Source: DAINRZ01 sp964634885
GTDB lineage: Bacteria; Bacteroidota; Ignavibacteria; Kapaibacteriales; UBA2268
Reading direction: 5' to 3'
DNA length: 64,000 bases
Assembly (NCBI GenBank): GCA_964634885.1
Contig: CAZWLN010000004.1
Coordinates: 62,001-126,000 of the forward strand
A program made the position numbers and the translations under genes. The notes below the pieces were generated by a model. It saw only the letters and a program-made list of their open reading frames with translations, was not told the origin of the DNA and searched no databases. Shown here piece after piece: positions 26,685-34,573 of the stretch (the stretch's first letter is position 1; the number at the start of each line of letters is the position of its first letter).

Positions 26685-27213
26685 GAGGAAAGTGGATATT
26701 GCAGCTCTCTACCTGACGTTCCTGGGCGCCGGCAGGTTGAAATATGGCGGAAACCTGGTGGTGATAGTTCTGTCGGCAACCGCGTACTATCTCATCTCCC
26801 GGCATAATCAGATCGGCATGGTGGTTTTCGAAGCGAGCTACAGTCAGTTGCAGCTTGGCTTCATCATTGTCAGTACAGCGTTAACGGCCGCGCTCGTCCG
26901 GGCCAAACGCGTCCCTGCCTCCATGGAGGAATTGCCGGTAACCGAGTCTGTGTCAGTGTTTGTGGCCCTCTGGTCTCCATTTAACACCTATTCGCCGGTG
27001 TGGATTTTGGCAGGGATCTGTATATATTTAGTGCTCAAAGAGTTAGAAATATGGAAAAAAATGAAAAAAAATTTAAAAAAAAGAGAAAAGTACTTGTTTT
27101 TTTCATATTTTATCAATAATATTACTTCTGTGATAGCAGCAATAACGATACATATTGTTTTTGGAGGATACAGGGCACTGCCCTTCGTCGGTATGTATTT
27201 CGACTGGAACTGA
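26677..27213 (+). CDS. Divergent PgpA-like membrane protein lacking catalytic motifs
   Basis: A 178-residue hydrophobic protein starting at GTG 26677 inside the end of pgsA. I compared it by eye with phosphatidylglycerophosphatase A from memory. The overall pattern of hydrophobic segments and landmarks fits: LTFLGAGRLK at the N-terminus where PgpA has its Gly-rich/PGT region, ELEIWKK where PgpA has LDMWKPWP, and an amphipathic segment FINNITSV where PgpA has a conserved Asp-Asp (IDDIVAG). The catalytic acids are mostly replaced: Asp-Asp by Asn-Asn, and the WDE motif region reads VTES. It may be an inactive relative with a structural or regulatory role, or an unrelated membrane protein. A lysine-rich, A-rich stretch lies at 27050-27100. 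Confidence 0.5.
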   Translation: MPERKVDIAALYLTFLGAGRLKYGGNLVVIVLSATAYYLISRHNQIGMVVFEASYSQLQLGFIIVSTALTAALVRAKRVPASMEELPVTESVSVFVALWSPFNTYSPVWILAGICIYLVLKELEIWKKMKKNLKKREKYLFFSYFINNITSVIAAITIHIVFGGYRALPFVGMYFDWN

Positions 27214-27416
27214 GTTCCGGGGCATTGAAGGAGCAATTTTTGAAAGAGGAATAAAATGTTAATGGATTAACATAAAGTTTTAGGCCTGGTGCGGTGGCCC
27301 GGGATAAGATAAGTAAGGATTGTCGCCCTAATCCCGAACAAAAGGGAAAAAAAATTTAAAAAAGTTGATGAAATCTTGACAATTGAGAAAAAAAAACTTG
27401 CAAACAATGAAATAAT

Positions 27417-27431
27417 CTGCTAATTTAGCAG
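27417..27431. promoter_or_regulatory. Inverted repeat upstream of the HU gene
   Basis: CTGCTAA and TTAGCAG form a perfect 7-base inverted repeat around one central T, 40 bases before the HU start. It is a candidate operator or leader hairpin; no regulator is known. Confidence 0.35.
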
Positions 27432-27470
27432 CACGGGTTGCATTTATTATTAACTATTTAGGAGATGCGC

Positions 27471-27794
27471 ATGAGTTTAAACAAAACACAACTGGTTAAG
27501 TCAGTAGCAGGAGCTACTAAATTAACACAGGTCGACGCCGAAAAAGCAGTAAAAGCTACAATCGAAGCAATTACTGGCGAATTAGCCGGCGGTGGAAACG
27601 TTACATTGATCGGTTTCGGTACTTTCTCGGTATTTGAAAGAGCCGCCCGCACTGGCAAAAACCCCCAGACAGGCGACACAATTAAAATTCCTGCAAAGAA
27701 AGTTGCCAAATTCAAACCCGGCAAATCCCTTGCCGAAACGGTAGCCAACAAAGCAAAGAAAGCTGCCGCTCCCAAGAAAAAGGGAAAAAAATAA
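27471..27794 (+). CDS. hup: HU-family DNA-binding protein
   Basis: A 107-residue nucleoid protein. The start at 27471 is chosen because AGGAG at 27460-27464 leaves a normal 6-base gap, while the in-frame ATG at 27465 would abut it. The histone-like core is typical: MSLNKTQLVKSVA, GFGTFSVFERAARTGKNPQTG and IPAKKVAKFKPGK. A Lys/Ala-rich tail of about 17 residues (AKKAAAPKKKGKK) extends beyond the standard 90-residue HU and should increase nonspecific DNA binding. A strong terminator follows. Confidence 0.95.
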   Translation: MSLNKTQLVKSVAGATKLTQVDAEKAVKATIEAITGELAGGGNVTLIGFGTFSVFERAARTGKNPQTGDTIKIPAKKVAKFKPGKSLAETVANKAKKAAAPKKKGKK

Positions 27795-27817
27795 GCTAAT
27801 TTTTAGCAATGAAAAAT

Positions 27818-27847
27818 AAGCCGTTCTTTGGAACGGCTTTTTTTTTA
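27818..27847 (+). terminator. Rho-independent terminator after HU gene
   Basis: AAGCCGTTC (27818-27826) pairs perfectly with GAACGGCTT (27831-27839) over a 4-base loop and is followed by seven or more T. Confidence 0.92.
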
Positions 27848-27853
27848 TTTTTG
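27846..27853 (+). promoter_or_regulatory. TAnnTTTG-type -7 box for pyrB
   Basis: TATTTTTG begins in the T tract of the HU terminator and lies 36 bases before the pyrB ATG, so terminator and promoter are interleaved. Confidence 0.35.
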
Positions 27854-27889
27854 CTTAATTTAGTTGTTTGAAAAATATAATTGTGGTTT

Positions 27890-28819
27890 ATGACAGAAGG
27901 CAAACTTTCTCATCCTTATTTGATACAGGCAGATGACCTGACATACGATGATTTGATGATGATTTTCGAGAGGGCTGATTTTTTTTTGAAAGATTACAAG
28001 CCCGGGACTAAATATGATGACTTAAAAGGCGTTACAGTTGCTAACGCTTTTTTTGAAAATTCCACAAGGACCAAAATATCTTTCGAATTGGCAGCCAAGC
28101 GCCTCTCGGCCGACACTTTCTCTTTCCAGTCCTCTTCCAGCAGCCTGAAAAAAGGCGAGTCCCTGATCGATACGCTGCGTACCATCGAAGCAATGGGCGT
28201 GCATATCTATATCGTCAGGCACTCCGCTTCAGGTGTTCCGAAGTTCCTCCAGCAAAACACCAAAGGCATTGTCGTTAATGCCGGCGACGGAAAACACGAA
28301 CACCCGACACAGGCCCTGCTCGATTCGTTTACATTGGTTAAACATTTCGGTAAGCTCCAGGGATTGAAGCTCTGCATCGTCGGAGACATCCTTCACAGCA
28401 GGGTTGCCCGTTCCAATATCACAGTCCTTAAAACTCTCGGAGTGGACGTGAAACTGTGCGGACCGGGTACACTGATTCCCAGGAACTATCATGTTTGGGG
28501 CATCGACCTGATTGACCATATCGAAGACGCTGTCGAATGGGCTGACGTACTGATTGTACTCAGGTTGCAGAGGGAAAGAATGAACTCGGGTATATTACCT
28601 TCACTCAGGGAGTTCTCGATGAACTATGGTGTCAATATGAGCCATTTCAGTAAGAAACCTGAACTGGTACTGCTCCATCCGGGTCCGGTTAACTATGGTG
28701 TGGAACTCGATTACAACATCAGCAATTATCCCAATGTGCTCATCCAGACTCAGGTTACACACGGCGTCTATATCAGGATGGCCGTGTTGTCGCTGTTGTC
28801 TAAGTTCATCAACAAATAA
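27890..28819 (+). CDS. pyrB: Aspartate carbamoyltransferase catalytic chain
   Basis: A 309-residue enzyme of pyrimidine synthesis joining carbamoyl phosphate and aspartate. The start is ATG 27890 (a TTG at 27881 is in frame). The carbamoyl-phosphate loop FFENSTRTKISFE, the SxxKGES loop (SSSLKKGESL), HPTQALLD and the aspartate-site HPGPVNYGVEL are all present. No regulatory chain gene (pyrI) or dihydroorotase is adjacent. prmC follows after 17 bases. Confidence 0.95.
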   Translation: MTEGKLSHPYLIQADDLTYDDLMMIFERADFFLKDYKPGTKYDDLKGVTVANAFFENSTRTKISFELAAKRLSADTFSFQSSSSSLKKGESLIDTLRTIEAMGVHIYIVRHSASGVPKFLQQNTKGIVVNAGDGKHEHPTQALLDSFTLVKHFGKLQGLKLCIVGDILHSRVARSNITVLKTLGVDVKLCGPGTLIPRNYHVWGIDLIDHIEDAVEWADVLIVLRLQRERMNSGILPSLREFSMNYGVNMSHFSKKPELVLLHPGPVNYGVELDYNISNYPNVLIQTQVTHGVYIRMAVLSLLSKFINK

Positions 28820-28836
28820 CTTTCCTGCCAGGCACT

Positions 28837-29715
28837 ATGGTTCAGAAGGGAAACCTTTGGAAAGTAATTGATGTAATCAATTGGGGCAGGCAATTTCTCA
28901 ACGAAAAAGCAATCGATTCACCAAGACTGACAATCGAACTCCTGCTGTGTAAGGTTCTGTCCTGCAGCAGGATCGATCTCTATTCCGGTTTCGAGAGGTA
29001 TCTCTCGGACAGCGAACTTGAACTGCTTAAGTCTTTCATCAAACGAAGGCTTAAACATGAACCTCTCCAGTATATCCTTGGCAGTACCGGTTTCATGGGC
29101 CTTGAGATTGCCGTAATGCCCGGAGTCCTCATTCCCAGGCCGGAGACGGAGCAGTTAGTCTCGCTGGCAGTCGAAACCTGCCGCAGCGCTCCTCCTGCGA
29201 CAATACTCGACATCGGTACCGGTTCGGGATGCATTGCCCTTGCCCTTGCCCAAGCCTTTCCGGAAGCCGTTGTCTGCGGCGCCGACCTGTCGCCGAAAGC
29301 CGTCGAAACGGCTGCTGCCAATGCCCGAACGAACGGGGTGGCCAACGTGGAATTTGTCGTTGCCGACATATTGAAAAGCGGCGCCCCCGAATCGTACATC
29401 TATAATAAGCGGTATGAACTGGTGGTGTCGAATCCACCCTACATCGACAAAGAGGAACATGACAGGCTTGACCCCGAGGTCAGGGAATACGAACCGGAAG
29501 AAGCGCTGACAGACAAGAGTGACGGACTGACATTTTACAGACGATTCGCAGAGATATTCCCGGGAATACTCACAGAAAACGGTAGATTCTTTCTTGAAAT
29601 CGCTTACGGACAAAGTGAAAGTGTGGAAGCTATCTTCAGGAACAAAGGCTTCGGTGTTGTTACGGCCAGGGACTTTAGCGGCATACCAAGGATTGTTACC
29701 AACTGCACGGGTTGA
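28837..29715 (+). CDS. prmC: Peptide chain release factor glutamine methyltransferase
   Basis: A 292-residue SAM-dependent methyltransferase that methylates the Gln of the GGQ motif in release factors RF1 and RF2. It has a helical N-terminal recognition domain (about 1-90), the characteristic GFMGLEIAVMPGVLIPRPETE, SAM motif I ILDIGTGSGCIALALA, and the catalytic VSNPPYID. The layout is standard for the family. It probably shares a transcript with pyrB. No prfA gene is adjacent. Confidence 0.94.
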   Translation: MVQKGNLWKVIDVINWGRQFLNEKAIDSPRLTIELLLCKVLSCSRIDLYSGFERYLSDSELELLKSFIKRRLKHEPLQYILGSTGFMGLEIAVMPGVLIPRPETEQLVSLAVETCRSAPPATILDIGTGSGCIALALAQAFPEAVVCGADLSPKAVETAAANARTNGVANVEFVVADILKSGAPESYIYNKRYELVVSNPPYIDKEEHDRLDPEVREYEPEEALTDKSDGLTFYRRFAEIFPGILTENGRFFLEIAYGQSESVEAIFRNKGFGVVTARDFSGIPRIVTNCTG

Positions 29716-29817
29716 AAATGAACCGGAAATGGATTATCAATTAAAAATATGCAATAAAAACATGTCTCCTTAACCGGTAATTCCATCTGACAGCAGGATT
29801 TACACCGCGGACGCACG

Positions 29818-29865
29818 AAACGCTTAAAAAGGCAGGCTAATAATTATGTAACCTTTTAAACGTTT
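29818..29865 (+). terminator. Imperfect hairpin after prmC
   Basis: AAACGCTTAAAAAGG (29818-29832) pairs imperfectly with CCTTTTAAACGTTT (29852-29865). It lies about 100 bases after prmC without a strong T run, so it is only a possible transcript end. Confidence 0.35.
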
Positions 29866-29918
29866 ATTGTGTCTTAGGTGTTGAAATAAAATATTTTTAT
29901 ATAAACTATAAAAATGGT

Positions 29919-29926
29919 TAAATTTG
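29919..29926 (+). promoter_or_regulatory. TAnnTTTG-type -7 box for the STAS gene
   Basis: TAAATTTG lies 43 bases before the ATG at 29970; the -33 position reads TTTA. Confidence 0.3.
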
Positions 29927-29969
29927 TTATTCGTGCAAGTTGTTTTTTGAAAAAAGTTTATGGTGAAGA

Positions 29970-30308
29970 ATGCCCCGTGTAAAAATTGAAGAACAAATAG
30001 GCGGAGCCGTTGTCAGGCTCAAAGGCCAGTTCATCGGCGGTGAGGAAACTGCTGAACTGCAACAGGTGTTGACAAAGCTTGCTGAAGAAAAGAAAGAAAA
30101 GCTGATCATCGATCTTAAGAACGTCAGCTATCTGAACTCTACGGCGCTTGGTGTCCTTATTGCTGCCCATGCCAGCTTCATAAAGCGAGGCGGCAGGATA
30201 ATACTGACAGGCCTGGCCGATTCGATCGAGAACCTGTTTGTAATAACGAAGTTAACACTTGTTTTTGAGATAGCCCCCAATGTTGAAGAAGCTATTAAGA
30301 AAATTTAG
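29970..30308 (+). CDS. STAS-domain anti-sigma-factor antagonist-like protein
   Basis: A 112-residue single STAS domain like SpoIIAA/RsbV. The segment YLNSTALGVLIAAH carries the Ser that is phosphorylated by partner kinases in the family. The remainder follows the usual strand-helix order (GGAVVRLKGQFIGGEE..., LIIDLKNVSYLNS). No anti-sigma kinase gene is adjacent. It precedes the ExbB operon by 48 bases and might share its transcription, though no functional link is known. Confidence 0.88.
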   Translation: MPRVKIEEQIGGAVVRLKGQFIGGEETAELQQVLTKLAEEKKEKLIIDLKNVSYLNSTALGVLIAAHASFIKRGGRIILTGLADSIENLFVITKLTLVFEIAPNVEEAIKKI

Positions 30309-30356
30309 TAATATTATGTAATAATAAATTGATTTAATATTTTTAGGTGAGGATCT

Positions 30357-31136
30357 ATGAAAAACTTATTTAATGCAATCGTAATTGTGTTGTCTTTGGC
30401 ATTAGGTATTGCGCTGTGGGAAGTATGGTTCGGCGCAGCAGATAATTTTAACGACGAAGCGAGGAAAGAACCTAAGCCCGGCAATATTTTCGGTATGATC
30501 TACACAGGCGGCCCCATCGTAGGCATCCTGATGGCCCTGATCATTATCTCCATTACTTTTTCAATCGAAAGAACCCTTTCAATCAATAAAGCCCGCGGCA
30601 AAGGCAATATTGCCGAATTTACAAAGAGAGTTACCGACCTTCTCATTGCAGGAAAAACCAAAGAAGCTCTGGAAGAATGCGAAATGCAGAGGGGCAGCTT
30701 AGCCAATATCATGAGGGCTGCCATTGCAAGATTCAAAGAAGTCGAGGGCGACAGCGAACTGGACAAAGAAAAGAAATTGTCCGAAGTACAGCGCGCCATT
30801 GACGAGTCCATCAACCTTGAGACTCCACTCCTTGAGAAAAACCTCGTCATCCTTTCAACAGTATCATCAATCTCCACCATGTTCGGTTTGCTCGGTACAA
30901 CCGTCGGTATGATCAGGGCATTCTCCGCTTTCGGTTCCACCGGTACTGTTGACGCCACACAGCTCGCCGTCGGTATCTCCGAAGCTCTTTACAACACTGC
31001 CGGCGGCCTCGGCGCTGCAATCATCTCGATCATCGCTTTCAACTTCTTCTCAACCAAGGTTGACGGCTATACATATATGATCGACGAAGCAGTCCTTAAT
31101 GTAACTCAGATATTCACAGTACGTGTTAGTAAATAA
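30357..31136 (+). CDS. exbB: MotA/TolQ/ExbB proton-channel family protein
   Basis: A 259-residue inner-membrane protein with four hydrophobic segments (about 3-25, 54-76, 164-188 and 215-235) and a cytoplasmic loop between the second and third. The family core LSTVSSISTMFGLLGTTVGMI and the last-helix GGLGAAIISIIAF match ExbB/TolQ. Such proteins pair with ExbD to use the proton gradient and drive TonB. The extra N-terminal helix with a short periplasmic segment is common in Bacteroidota members. It starts the operon with two ExbD and two TonB genes, behind a strong GGTGAGG site. Confidence 0.9.
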   Translation: MKNLFNAIVIVLSLALGIALWEVWFGAADNFNDEARKEPKPGNIFGMIYTGGPIVGILMALIIISITFSIERTLSINKARGKGNIAEFTKRVTDLLIAGKTKEALEECEMQRGSLANIMRAAIARFKEVEGDSELDKEKKLSEVQRAIDESINLETPLLEKNLVILSTVSSISTMFGLLGTTVGMIRAFSAFGSTGTVDATQLAVGISEALYNTAGGLGAAIISIIAFNFFSTKVDGYTYMIDEAVLNVTQIFTVRVSK

Positions 31137-31150
31137 TAAAGGAGGCTTTT

Positions 31151-31699
31151 GTGCCTAAGATCAGAAAAAGAAGAATGGGTTTTGTTGTTGACATGACGCC
31201 TCTGGTGGACATTACCTTCCTGCTTTTAACCTTCCTTATGTTTACGGCAAAGTTTAAGTCGGAAGCAGAAAGCGAACAGGCTTTCTCCATCACCAGGCCT
31301 CAGGCCAGCGCTGATACTACCAAAGTCCCCGAAAAGGACCTGGCAATAATTAACATCGATATCAACGATAAAACAAAAGCCGACACGGTACTCTATTATT
31401 CGTTGACAAACCAGACTGACCGGGTCAAGATCTGGGAGAAAAGGGAAGCTAAAGGACTGGACTTTACGCCTGATCAGATTCAGAAGATCACTGAACTGAA
31501 AGACAAGGCGCTCGTACAGGTGGACACTGCCCTGCTGGGCAAGCTCATCCTGCTGACCAGGATTGTCAACAAGAATACTTTGTTTGCCATCGACGCCGAC
31601 TACAGCATCAAGTACCGCTGGATATCGATGATTATGGACATCATGAACCGGAACAACGCACGTAAATTCAATTACGTGACCGTTAAACAAAGAAAATAG
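31151..31699 (+). CDS. exbD: ExbD/TolR biopolymer transport protein (first copy)
   Basis: A 182-residue protein with a GTG start after AAGGAGG. The short basic N-terminus (KIRKRRMG) precedes a single membrane helix that keeps the essential proton-carrying Asp20 in DMTPLVDITFLLLTFLMF. The periplasmic part (about 40-182) is longer than in E. coli ExbD and carries a 50-residue polar insert. It lies 14 bases after exbB and probably assembles with it, and with the second ExbD, in one complex. Confidence 0.9.
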   Translation: MPKIRKRRMGFVVDMTPLVDITFLLLTFLMFTAKFKSEAESEQAFSITRPQASADTTKVPEKDLAIINIDINDKTKADTVLYYSLTNQTDRVKIWEKREAKGLDFTPDQIQKITELKDKALVQVDTALLGKLILLTRIVNKNTLFAIDADYSIKYRWISMIMDIMNRNNARKFNYVTVKQRK

Positions 31700-31785
31700 G
31701 TTTTTCAAGAAAAGTTGTAACTTTTTTACTAATTAAAATGTCTATAGTATAAAGACAGAAATTGAAAATGAAAAGGAGATAAATT

Positions 31786-32409
31786 ATGTCTGGTGGAGGT
31801 GAGGCGTTAGGCGTCCAGCACAAACAGCGAAGAGGCAAATCCAAGAGGAAGGCCAAAAAGAGAATCGGGTTCAGGCTCGACATGACTCCGCTGGTGGACA
31901 TCACATTCCTACTGCTTACGTTCTTCATGTTTACCACTACGATGCTCAAGCCCCAGATGATGGAGATGAGGATACCGGAGGACATAAAGGACAGTGTCGA
32001 AGTACCATGCTCAGAACTGATGACTCTGGTACTCGACAATAAAGCCCAGTTGTGGTATTGGGTCTGTGAAAACGCACCCAGAAAGATCAAAGTAACTGAG
32101 CTTGCCAAGATCGCTGCCAAGGAGAATCTTGATCCTAAAGTAAAGAACAAACTCATTACAGTGTTCAAAGCAGACGATGGTGTTGAATACCAACAGGTAA
32201 TCAAAGTTCTCGATGAATTGAATTTAGCAGAGTCTATCATAATCGAAGCGCTGTCCAAAGACCGCAACCCCGAAACTGGTTTGCCGGTCGAAAGAAAGCG
32301 CAAGTTTACGATAGCTCCCTTGATGGATAAAGATAGGGCTATGGTCGACCCGTCATTCGTACCGGCTACCCCGGCTCCTGCCGCTCAAACTAATACTACA
32401 AACAAATAA
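31786..32409 (+). CDS. exbD: ExbD/TolR biopolymer transport protein (second copy)
   Basis: A 207-residue paralogue of the preceding gene. The N-terminus is longer and very basic (QRRGKSKRKAKKR), the proton Asp is Asp38 in DMTPLVDITFLLLTFFMF, and the periplasmic part ends in a Pro/Ala-rich tail. Two different ExbD proteins next to one ExbB is a pattern reported for Bacteroidota. An AT hairpin (AAAAGTT/AACTTTT) in the 86-base gap upstream may moderate read-through. Strong ribosome binding site AAGGAG. Confidence 0.9.
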   Translation: MSGGGEALGVQHKQRRGKSKRKAKKRIGFRLDMTPLVDITFLLLTFFMFTTTMLKPQMMEMRIPEDIKDSVEVPCSELMTLVLDNKAQLWYWVCENAPRKIKVTELAKIAAKENLDPKVKNKLITVFKADDGVEYQQVIKVLDELNLAESIIIEALSKDRNPETGLPVERKRKFTIAPLMDKDRAMVDPSFVPATPAPAAQTNTTNK

Positions 32410-32422
32410 TAAGGAGGTAATT

Positions 32423-33229
32423 ATGTCATCAACAATTGTAATACAGCCACCTCCGAAATCGACTTACGGCGCTGTCGAAATCAAAGCGTTCATTAAAAGG
32501 AACACATATAAAGCGTTTATAATTACTTTGGCAATTCTGGTACTGTTATTCCTGATTACATTCATATACGGTATCCTGAAAGCCAATACCAACGGCGTTT
32601 TCATGAAGCCCCCCGTCAGCAGGCTGTCTGTTCTGACAACCGCAAGCACGATGGACGAGCAATCACAGGAGAACCAGGAGACGGCTCCTCCGCCTCCTCC
32701 CATGGATGTTGCCAGCGGCCCGGCTGCACGCGCAGGTACGCCTGTCGCTGTTCCCGACGCTGAAATCACTGCAGACATGAAAGAATTCGCCGACATGGAC
32801 CTGCTCGACAAAGCTTCATCCGAAGGCGGCGACGGCATGGAAATCCCCGACGAGGACCTCAGGATACCCGGCGGCGACGACATACAGGTTACCGAAGTTT
32901 CCGACGTCCAAACTGAGGAGATCCCCGATCCCACTGAGTTTATAGCCGTCGAAGTTCAGCCCTATACGGATATTAATGAACTGCAGAGAAGCATTCAGTA
33001 CCCTGAAATGGCCCGCAGGAATAACATCGAAGGTAAAGTAACTATACGCGTTTTTGTTGATAAAAACGGCAATCCGAAAAAACCGGAGGTTATTAAGTCT
33101 GACAACAAACTTCTGAACGACGCTGCAATCAAAGCTGTGATGAACGCCAAATTCCAGGCAGCCATCCAGAACAAGCAGCCCGTCGGATGCTGGCTGACCA
33201 TACCGATTAAGTTCTCGCTCTCGCAATAG
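32423..33229 (+). CDS. tonB: TonB-family energy transducer (first copy)
   Basis: A 268-residue protein. A short cytoplasmic N-terminus with PPPKSTYGAVEIK precedes one membrane helix (about 33-53). A Pro/Glu/Asp-rich periplasmic linker follows, then a TonB C-terminal domain (about 180-268: SIQYPEMARRNNIEGKVTI, then LLNDAAIKAVMNAKF and VGCWLTIPIKFSL). It spans the periplasm and energizes outer-membrane receptors. It is translated from AAGGAGG, 13 bases after the second exbD. The second TonB downstream shares the YGAxEIK motif and the C-terminal layout. Confidence 0.9.
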   Translation: MSSTIVIQPPPKSTYGAVEIKAFIKRNTYKAFIITLAILVLLFLITFIYGILKANTNGVFMKPPVSRLSVLTTASTMDEQSQENQETAPPPPPMDVASGPAARAGTPVAVPDAEITADMKEFADMDLLDKASSEGGDGMEIPDEDLRIPGGDDIQVTEVSDVQTEEIPDPTEFIAVEVQPYTDINELQRSIQYPEMARRNNIEGKVTIRVFVDKNGNPKKPEVIKSDNKLLNDAAIKAVMNAKFQAAIQNKQPVGCWLTIPIKFSLSQ

Positions 33230-33268
33230 ACAAATCGAGCGGACGCTTAACGGTACCAATATGAATTG

Positions 33269-33346
33269 AACCGTTACCAGAAGAAATCTGAAACTATAGC
33301 TGTGTTTTTTCAAAACCACATAGTAACTGGCTGGTAACGGTTTTTT
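33269..33346 (+). terminator. Terminator-like hairpin between the two tonB genes
   Basis: AACCGTTACCAG (33269-33280) is perfectly complementary to CTGGTAACGGTT (33331-33342), and six T follow. The 50-base loop can form an inner stem. It could end most transcripts after the first tonB, so the downstream genes may be read at a lower level or from their own promoter. Confidence 0.7.
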
Positions 33347-33459
33347 ATTGCAAAAATTCAACCAAAAGAAAGGGTAACGAAAAAAAAGACAGAGATATAC
33401 ATAAACTCCGCTGCAGCAGAGCTAATATAAATTATTAACTCAAATTTATGGAGGTTTAT

Positions 33460-34260
33460 ATGAATCGTTACTTGAAAATTGAATTGCCGCCGAAACCCGG
33501 TTACGGCGCAGCAGAAATCAAGCAGTCCATCAGCGCCAATACCCTGAAGGCGTTCCTGATGGCAATGGCGCTGACGGCCTGCCTTCTTCTTGTGTCTGTA
33601 TTTACCGGCAGCCTTAACTCGAAGGAAACGAAAATACTACACAAGGTTCCTTACAGAGTCGGCACAACCGAAGTATTGATCGAACGGGAAACGCCCGACG
33701 ACCGGACAACATTACCACCGCTTGAACTCTTAACGCCTCCGGGTATCAAAGAAGTAATGGGCACATTAATCCCTTCACTAGATCCCGGATTGGACACGTC
33801 GATTGAGATCGCTCCCCTGGGAAAATTAGACATTGCTGGCGGAACACCCGGCAACGGGACAATGCCCGTTGACGACAATGGTGGCTTGGGCCTTGGAACA
33901 GAACCGGAGCAGGCTACAGTAATCGATGTGCCGGCAGAGACAATCGATCAGCCCGAAGAAACCGAATCATATTCCGTCGATGTCCCGCCTGTTGTCGATA
34001 TTAACACTCTGCAGGCCGGCGTAACCTATCCGGAAGCGGCAAGACGAAACGGCGTACAAGGTACAATCCTGATTAAAGTCTGGATCGACGAGAACGGGAT
34101 ACCTTCAAAAGCAGAAGCCCTTTCACCATGTTCGAGGATACTTGCCGATGCGTCTGTCAGGGCAGTACTGAACGCCCGATGCTACAGTCCCGCCGTCAAC
34201 AGGGGAAAGCTCGTAGGGTGCTGGATGCGAATCCCGGTTAAATTTATTTTATCTGAATAA
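33460..34260 (+). CDS. tonB: TonB-family energy transducer (second copy)
   Basis: A 266-residue paralogue of the upstream gene. Start at ATG 33460; an ATG at 33448 is in frame, but the ribosome site GGAGGT lies between them. It has the N-terminal PPKPGYGAAEIK before the membrane helix, a shorter acidic/Gly-rich linker, and a TonB C-terminal domain (GVTYPEAARRNGVQGTILI, LADASVRAVLNARCY, VGCWMRIPVKFIL). The C-terminal domain differs enough from copy one to suggest a different receptor set. It lies after a terminator-like hairpin. Confidence 0.9.
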   Translation: MNRYLKIELPPKPGYGAAEIKQSISANTLKAFLMAMALTACLLLVSVFTGSLNSKETKILHKVPYRVGTTEVLIERETPDDRTTLPPLELLTPPGIKEVMGTLIPSLDPGLDTSIEIAPLGKLDIAGGTPGNGTMPVDDNGGLGLGTEPEQATVIDVPAETIDQPEETESYSVDVPPVVDINTLQAGVTYPEAARRNGVQGTILIKVWIDENGIPSKAEALSPCSRILADASVRAVLNARCYSPAVNRGKLVGCWMRIPVKFILSE

Positions 34261-34345
34261 AAATTAACTGTTCATTCCGGCAATATTTTTTTCGTAAATT
34301 CGCCAATTTTAATTGGTTTGTGTAAAAAAATGAAAAAGTAATTAA

Positions 34346-34573
34346 GTGAGTTCAGTAATCTTAAATTATATCGTCCGGGGATTGGTAGCAATAGTAGGTA
34401 TATTGCTGCTCACCGGGGTCATCTCCATAAACACCCTGGAGGATACCACCCAGAAAGTACTTGGGGCAATAATGGTAATCTGGGGTGTTTACAGAATAAT
34501 AGCTTACTATTTTGCCTTAAAAAATCAAAAATACCTGGAAGGTGAAGAAGATGATGAAGATGATGAAAAATAG
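34346..34573 (+). CDS. Small two-helix membrane protein with acidic tail
   Basis: A 75-residue protein starting at GTG 34346. Two hydrophobic segments (about 7-25 and 36-55) are followed by a tail of Glu and Asp (EGEEDDEDDE). I do not recognise it. It overlaps the start of the PstS-like gene by 23 bases, so the two are translationally coupled and probably act in the same envelope system. Confidence 0.7.
   Translation: MSSVILNYIVRGLVAIVGILLLTGVISINTLEDTTQKVLGAIMVIWGVYRIIAYYFALKNQKYLEGEEDDEDDEK

Noticed and set aside
27214..27420. Possible structured RNA with CGGGAT/ATCCCG arms upstream of HU
   Set aside because: The arms are short and the region does not match any RNA class I know; there is not enough to call a feature.
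30357..32409. Flagellar MotA/MotB stator
   Set aside because: The channel family includes MotA, but the neighbours are ExbD proteins with short periplasmic domains and TonB; no peptidoglycan-binding OmpA-like MotB domain or flagellar gene is present.
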